Shown one piece after another: positions 14,531 through 16,284 of a stretch of DNA of 16,284 bases; within the stretch, counting starts at the first letter, position 1, and every line of letters starts with the position of its first letter. Source of the stretch: CAYZQE01 sp964480635. Lineage in GTDB: Bacteria; Pseudomonadota; Gammaproteobacteria; GCA-001735895. A program made the translations under genes and the position numbers. The notes under the pieces are model-generated. The model was not told the origin of the DNA and did not search any database. It saw only the letters and a list, made by a program, of their open reading frames with translations. Location: NCBI GenBank assembly GCA_964480635.1, contig CAYZQE010000056.1:1-16284 (forward strand), given 5' to 3'.

Positions 14531-14836
14531 ATGTTAAAAACCACCTTAAAGCTTATCTATTTATTTGTATTCTCATTAGTTTTTAGCATAAGCCATGCCG
14601 AACAAGTGAAAATACCTGGCCACTCAGATTCAGACATTATAATGGAATTGCCCAAAAAAGGTGACACCATGGACAATATTCGTTTCAAATTTGGCAACCC
14701 AAATAATGAACGCTTCCCCGTTGGAAACCCTCCTATCACACAATGGGAATACAATGGTTTCAGCGTGTTTTTTGAACACCAACATGTGATTCACGCTATC
14801 AATTTAGAGACATTAATCTTACCGCAATTTAATTAA
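14531..14836 (+). CDS. Exported conserved hypothetical protein
   Basis: This 101-aa protein has a signal peptide (LIYLFVFSLVFSISHA, cleavage likely after residue 23). The mature part reads MELPKKGDTMDNIRFKFGNP, PPITQWEYNGFSVFFEHQHV and IHAIN. The pattern of MTMxxVxxxFGxP..., then PPIxxWxYxxFxVYFE and VIHA, is one I recognise from short periplasmic proteins in gammaproteobacteria, loosely like an SmpA/BamE-type fold, with no known function. The start is the ATG at 14531; a TTG at 14525 gives a slightly longer frame. No clear ribosome-binding site is seen. There are no cysteines, so it is not a lipoprotein. Confidence 0.82.
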   Translation: MLKTTLKLIYLFVFSLVFSISHAEQVKIPGHSDSDIIMELPKKGDTMDNIRFKFGNPNNERFPVGNPPITQWEYNGFSVFFEHQHVIHAINLETLILPQFN

Positions 14837-14907
14837 CCAACCCTTAGCGCTTTGAGTAGATTAGATATAACATTTTGATCTTTACTTAAAATAAATGTTA
14901 ATTATTC

Positions 14908-14935
14908 TTGAAAGTAAACTTAAGTTAACTACAAT
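14908..14935 (+). promoter_or_regulatory. Promoter of the 59-aa peptide gene
   Basis: TTGAAA (14908-14913) and TACAAT (14930-14935) are separated by 16 bases, each close to the sigma-70 consensus. Transcription would start near 14942, giving a leader of about 60 bases before the AGGAG site and the ATG at 15005. Confidence 0.5.
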
Positions 14936-15004
14936 ACACGCAGAATTTTATAAAGTCTAAGATCAAACTTAGAGTAATAAAGTAAATTTAATTTAGGAGA
15001 AATC

Positions 15005-15184
15005 ATGAAACTCAACATAACAGCGATCTTTGCACTGTTTTTCTTTTTTGTAGCGTCGGCAGCATCAGCCGCTTCTTTTGAACATTCAACAAATGTTTTA
15101 AAAACCATGCAATCTGATATGATCTGCGCCGAAGAAAAGAAAAAGAAAGTAGAAGAAGTAGAAGAAGAGCCTGAGTGCGACTAA
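15005..15184 (+). CDS. Small exported charged peptide with two cysteines
   Basis: This is a 59-aa reading frame shorter than usual gene-calling limits. It has AGGAG (14995-14999) five bases before the ATG and a promoter candidate upstream. The N-terminus is a clear signal peptide (MKLNITAIFALFFFFVASAA, cleavage near residue 22). The mature part is about 37 residues: a short polar stretch, then MICAEEKKKKVEEVEEEPEC and a final Asp, with Cys41 and Cys58 bracketing a Lys/Glu-rich helix-like run. I do not recognise a family. The two Cys could form a disulfide or bind metal or sulfur. It lies just upstream of the rhodanese gene on the same strand. Confidence 0.72.
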   Translation: MKLNITAIFALFFFFVASAASAASFEHSTNVLKTMQSDMICAEEKKKKVEEVEEEPECD

Positions 15185-15279
15185 CAATTATAAAAATTCT
15201 TATTTTGGTAACTAAACTAAAACCTTAAACTCTTTGATTAGCTATCAAAATAAAAATAAACTGGCGACAAGCCAAACCT

Positions 15280-15288
15280 TGCTATAAA
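15280..15288 (+). promoter_or_regulatory. Extended -10 promoter of the rhodanese gene
   Basis: TGCTATAAA carries the TG of an extended -10 and a TATAAA hexamer at 15283-15288; no good -35 is seen. Transcription would start near 15295, directly ahead of the strong ribosome-binding site GAGGAGGA at 15297-15304, which lies ten bases before the ATG. Confidence 0.4.
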
Positions 15289-15314
15289 TCATTCCTGAGG
15301 AGGAAAACACAATT

Positions 15315-15971
15315 ATGAAACTTCATAAGTTATTAACATCTACTGCGGTAGCAGCAACTGTTTTATTCAGTGCATCTGCTTTTTCTGCAGCAGTAAACAT
15401 TACACCTAATGTAGAATCTGTATCTGTTATGCACGGCGGAAAATCTGTCAAAATTATGCGTAACCAAGACCAGAAAAACACTATAAACCCAGCATTTGCA
15501 AAAACTTCTCGTAAATGTCCACCTTTTTGCATCCAACCTTCTTCGTTACATAAAGACGTAGACACCATTGGTGAAGTAGAAGTTATTCACTATCTTAAAA
15601 AGATGGCTGATGGCGCTAAAGACATTTTAGTTGTTGACTCACGCACTCCTGACTGGGCAGCTAAAGGTACTATTCCTGGTGCAATTAACCTACCTTGGAC
15701 TAAGTTAAACCCTGCTAAAGGCGCTGATCCAATTTCAATTGGTGAAATTATGGAAGACCAGTTTAATGCTAGAAACCTTGAAGGTTTATGGGATTATTCT
15801 AAAGCTAAAACCTTAGTTATGTTCTGTAACGGCATGTGGTGTGGACAATCTCCAAATAACATCAGTAACTTATTAAAATTCGGTTACCCTGCTGACAAAA
15901 TCAAATGGTACCGTGGTGGAATGCAAAACTGGGAAACTTTAGGTCTTAATACGGTTAAAGTAGCCAACTAA
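15315..15971 (+). CDS. Periplasmic rhodanese-like protein
   Basis: This is a 218-aa exported protein with a signal peptide (cleavage likely after AFSA, residue 25) and a C-terminal rhodanese domain (about 85-215). Rhodanese features are ILVVDSRTPDWAAKGTIPGA (start VDSR and GTIPGAINLPW) and the active-site loop FCNGMWCGQSP with Cys171, a second Cys176 and no canonical Arg closing the loop; YRGGMQNWETLGLNTV ends it. An upstream CPPFCIQP motif (Cys68, Cys72) precedes the domain and is typical of a periplasmic subset of these proteins. The likely role is sulfur transfer or thiol chemistry in the periplasm; the donor is unknown. It has a very strong ribosome-binding site and a terminator, which suggests good expression as a single gene. 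Confidence 0.88.
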   Translation: MKLHKLLTSTAVAATVLFSASAFSAAVNITPNVESVSVMHGGKSVKIMRNQDQKNTINPAFAKTSRKCPPFCIQPSSLHKDVDTIGEVEVIHYLKKMADGAKDILVVDSRTPDWAAKGTIPGAINLPWTKLNPAKGADPISIGEIMEDQFNARNLEGLWDYSKAKTLVMFCNGMWCGQSPNNISNLLKFGYPADKIKWYRGGMQNWETLGLNTVKVAN

Positions 15972-15976
15972 AATAA

Positions 15977-16016
15977 CTGCTTAGGGTGCTATTGAAAATC
16001 ACTACTCCCTAAACAG
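15977..16016 (+). other. Hairpin just after the rhodanese stop
   Basis: CTGCTTAGGG (15977-15986) pairs with CCCTAAACAG (16007-16016) at nine of ten positions, the tenth being a C-A mismatch, around a 20-base loop. No T run follows directly. It lies between the stop and the main terminator and may protect the mRNA 3' end. Confidence 0.45.
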
Positions 16017-16031
16017 CTTTAAATTTAGTTT

Positions 16032-16060
16032 AAAAGCGACGATTTATCGTCGCTTTTTTT
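16032..16060 (+). terminator. Rho-independent terminator of the rhodanese gene
   Basis: AAAGCGACG (16033-16041) and CGTCGCTTT (16048-16056) form a perfect stem around ATTTAT, followed by a T run to 16060. The A run before it makes the terminator usable in both directions. Confidence 0.9.
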
Positions 16061-16235
16061 ATGTCTAATCAAAAGTATATTTCTAAAGCCTGTTAAAAGC
16101 ACTTAAAAGGCAATGGGAAAAGTTATTAACTCCCCATCTAACCTTACGAAAAAAACATACAGGCCACCGCTACTCATTATTTAATGACTTAACACTGACG
16201 TCATGCTAATAAAATTAGATTAACCTTTAGCGTAA
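16061..16235. other. Non-coding tail
   Basis: No gene is seen here. There is a weak inverted repeat at 16088-16111 (GCCTGTTAA with TTAAAAGGC, imperfect) and a TGACGTCA palindrome at 16197-16204. Either could belong to the 3' end of a minus-strand gene entering from the right. Confidence 0.4.
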
Positions 16236-16284
16236 CTACTCGCCCCCACCAGAAGGGATATTACCAGCCAAGGCAAGCTGAATA
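16236..16284 (-). CDS. Possible C-terminal end of a gene running in from the right edge
   Basis: On the minus strand the frame is open from the window edge to a TAG at 16236-16238 and reads IQLALAGNIPSGGGE. The Gly-rich ending looks like protein, and codon use (GCC TTG GCT GGT AAT ATC) is plausible, but 15 codons cannot prove a gene and I do not recognise it. Confidence 0.3.
   Translation of the reverse strand, partial: IQLALAGNIPSGGGE

Noticed and set aside
15323..15568. 81-aa minus-strand frame opposite the rhodanese gene
   Set aside because: It is a complement of the signal peptide and N-terminal part of a strongly supported gene.
1..16284. tRNA, rRNA, CRISPR array, prophage or transposase gene
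   Set aside because: No cloverleaf, rRNA-like stretch, regular spacer-repeat pattern, phage gene or DDE transposase frame could be found on either strand.

Overview
The window is AT-rich and reads as a chromosomal segment of a Gram-negative gammaproteobacterium. The evidence is lipid A/KDO synthesis, lipoprotein export and MsbA genes in an order resembling the Pseudomonas cluster (lolC-lolD / comEC / exbB-exbD / lpxK-ycaR-kdsB). A sugar transferase of the type found with PEP-CTERM/exosortase (XrtA) systems and a periplasmic rhodanese at the other end would fit a free-living, polysaccharide-making, possibly sulfur- or methane-associated aquatic lineage. I cannot name the genus from sequence alone.

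Layout. 1-46 is the end of a short terminal-inverted-repeat element. 55-1464 (minus) is a polyprenyl-phosphate sugar transferase. 1633-8790 (minus) looks like one long operon, transcribed from a promoter near 8831-8859: exbB, exbD, msbA, lpxK, ycaR, kdsB, nudF, a GDP-sugar-phosphorylase-like gene and hopJ, mostly with 1-8 base overlaps. 8898-11198 (minus) is comEC. Divergent from it, 11262-12314 (plus) holds a DUF2062 membrane protein and two small hypothetical genes, which converge on lolD-lolC (12311-14264, minus). 14531-15971 (plus) has three genes for exported proteins: a 101-aa protein, a 59-aa Cys-containing peptide that is too short to be called easily, and a periplasmic rhodanese with a clear terminator.

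The main discovery is at 1971-3449. Three apparently unrelated small ORFs are pieces of one 351-codon gene (a VTC2/GDPGP1-like HIT-superfamily phosphorylase) cut by two short non-coding terminal-inverted-repeat elements (2191-2456 and 3014-3178). Each is flanked by TTAA. Removing each element plus one TTAA restores a single uninterrupted frame and a convincing protein at both joints. A third element of the same general design sits between divergent lolC and the 101-aa gene (14346-14467). The fragment at 1-46 shares 41 of 46 bases, including internal sequence, with one end of the element at 2191. The window thus shows a family of palindromic MITE-like elements at four places, two of them in the same gene.

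Functionally, most of the window serves the envelope: MsbA flips lipid A, LpxK and KdsB make its precursors, the Lol ABC proteins release lipoproteins, and ExbBD energises an outer-membrane partner. NudF and the broken phosphorylase gene look like nucleotide-sugar housekeeping functions appended to that operon.
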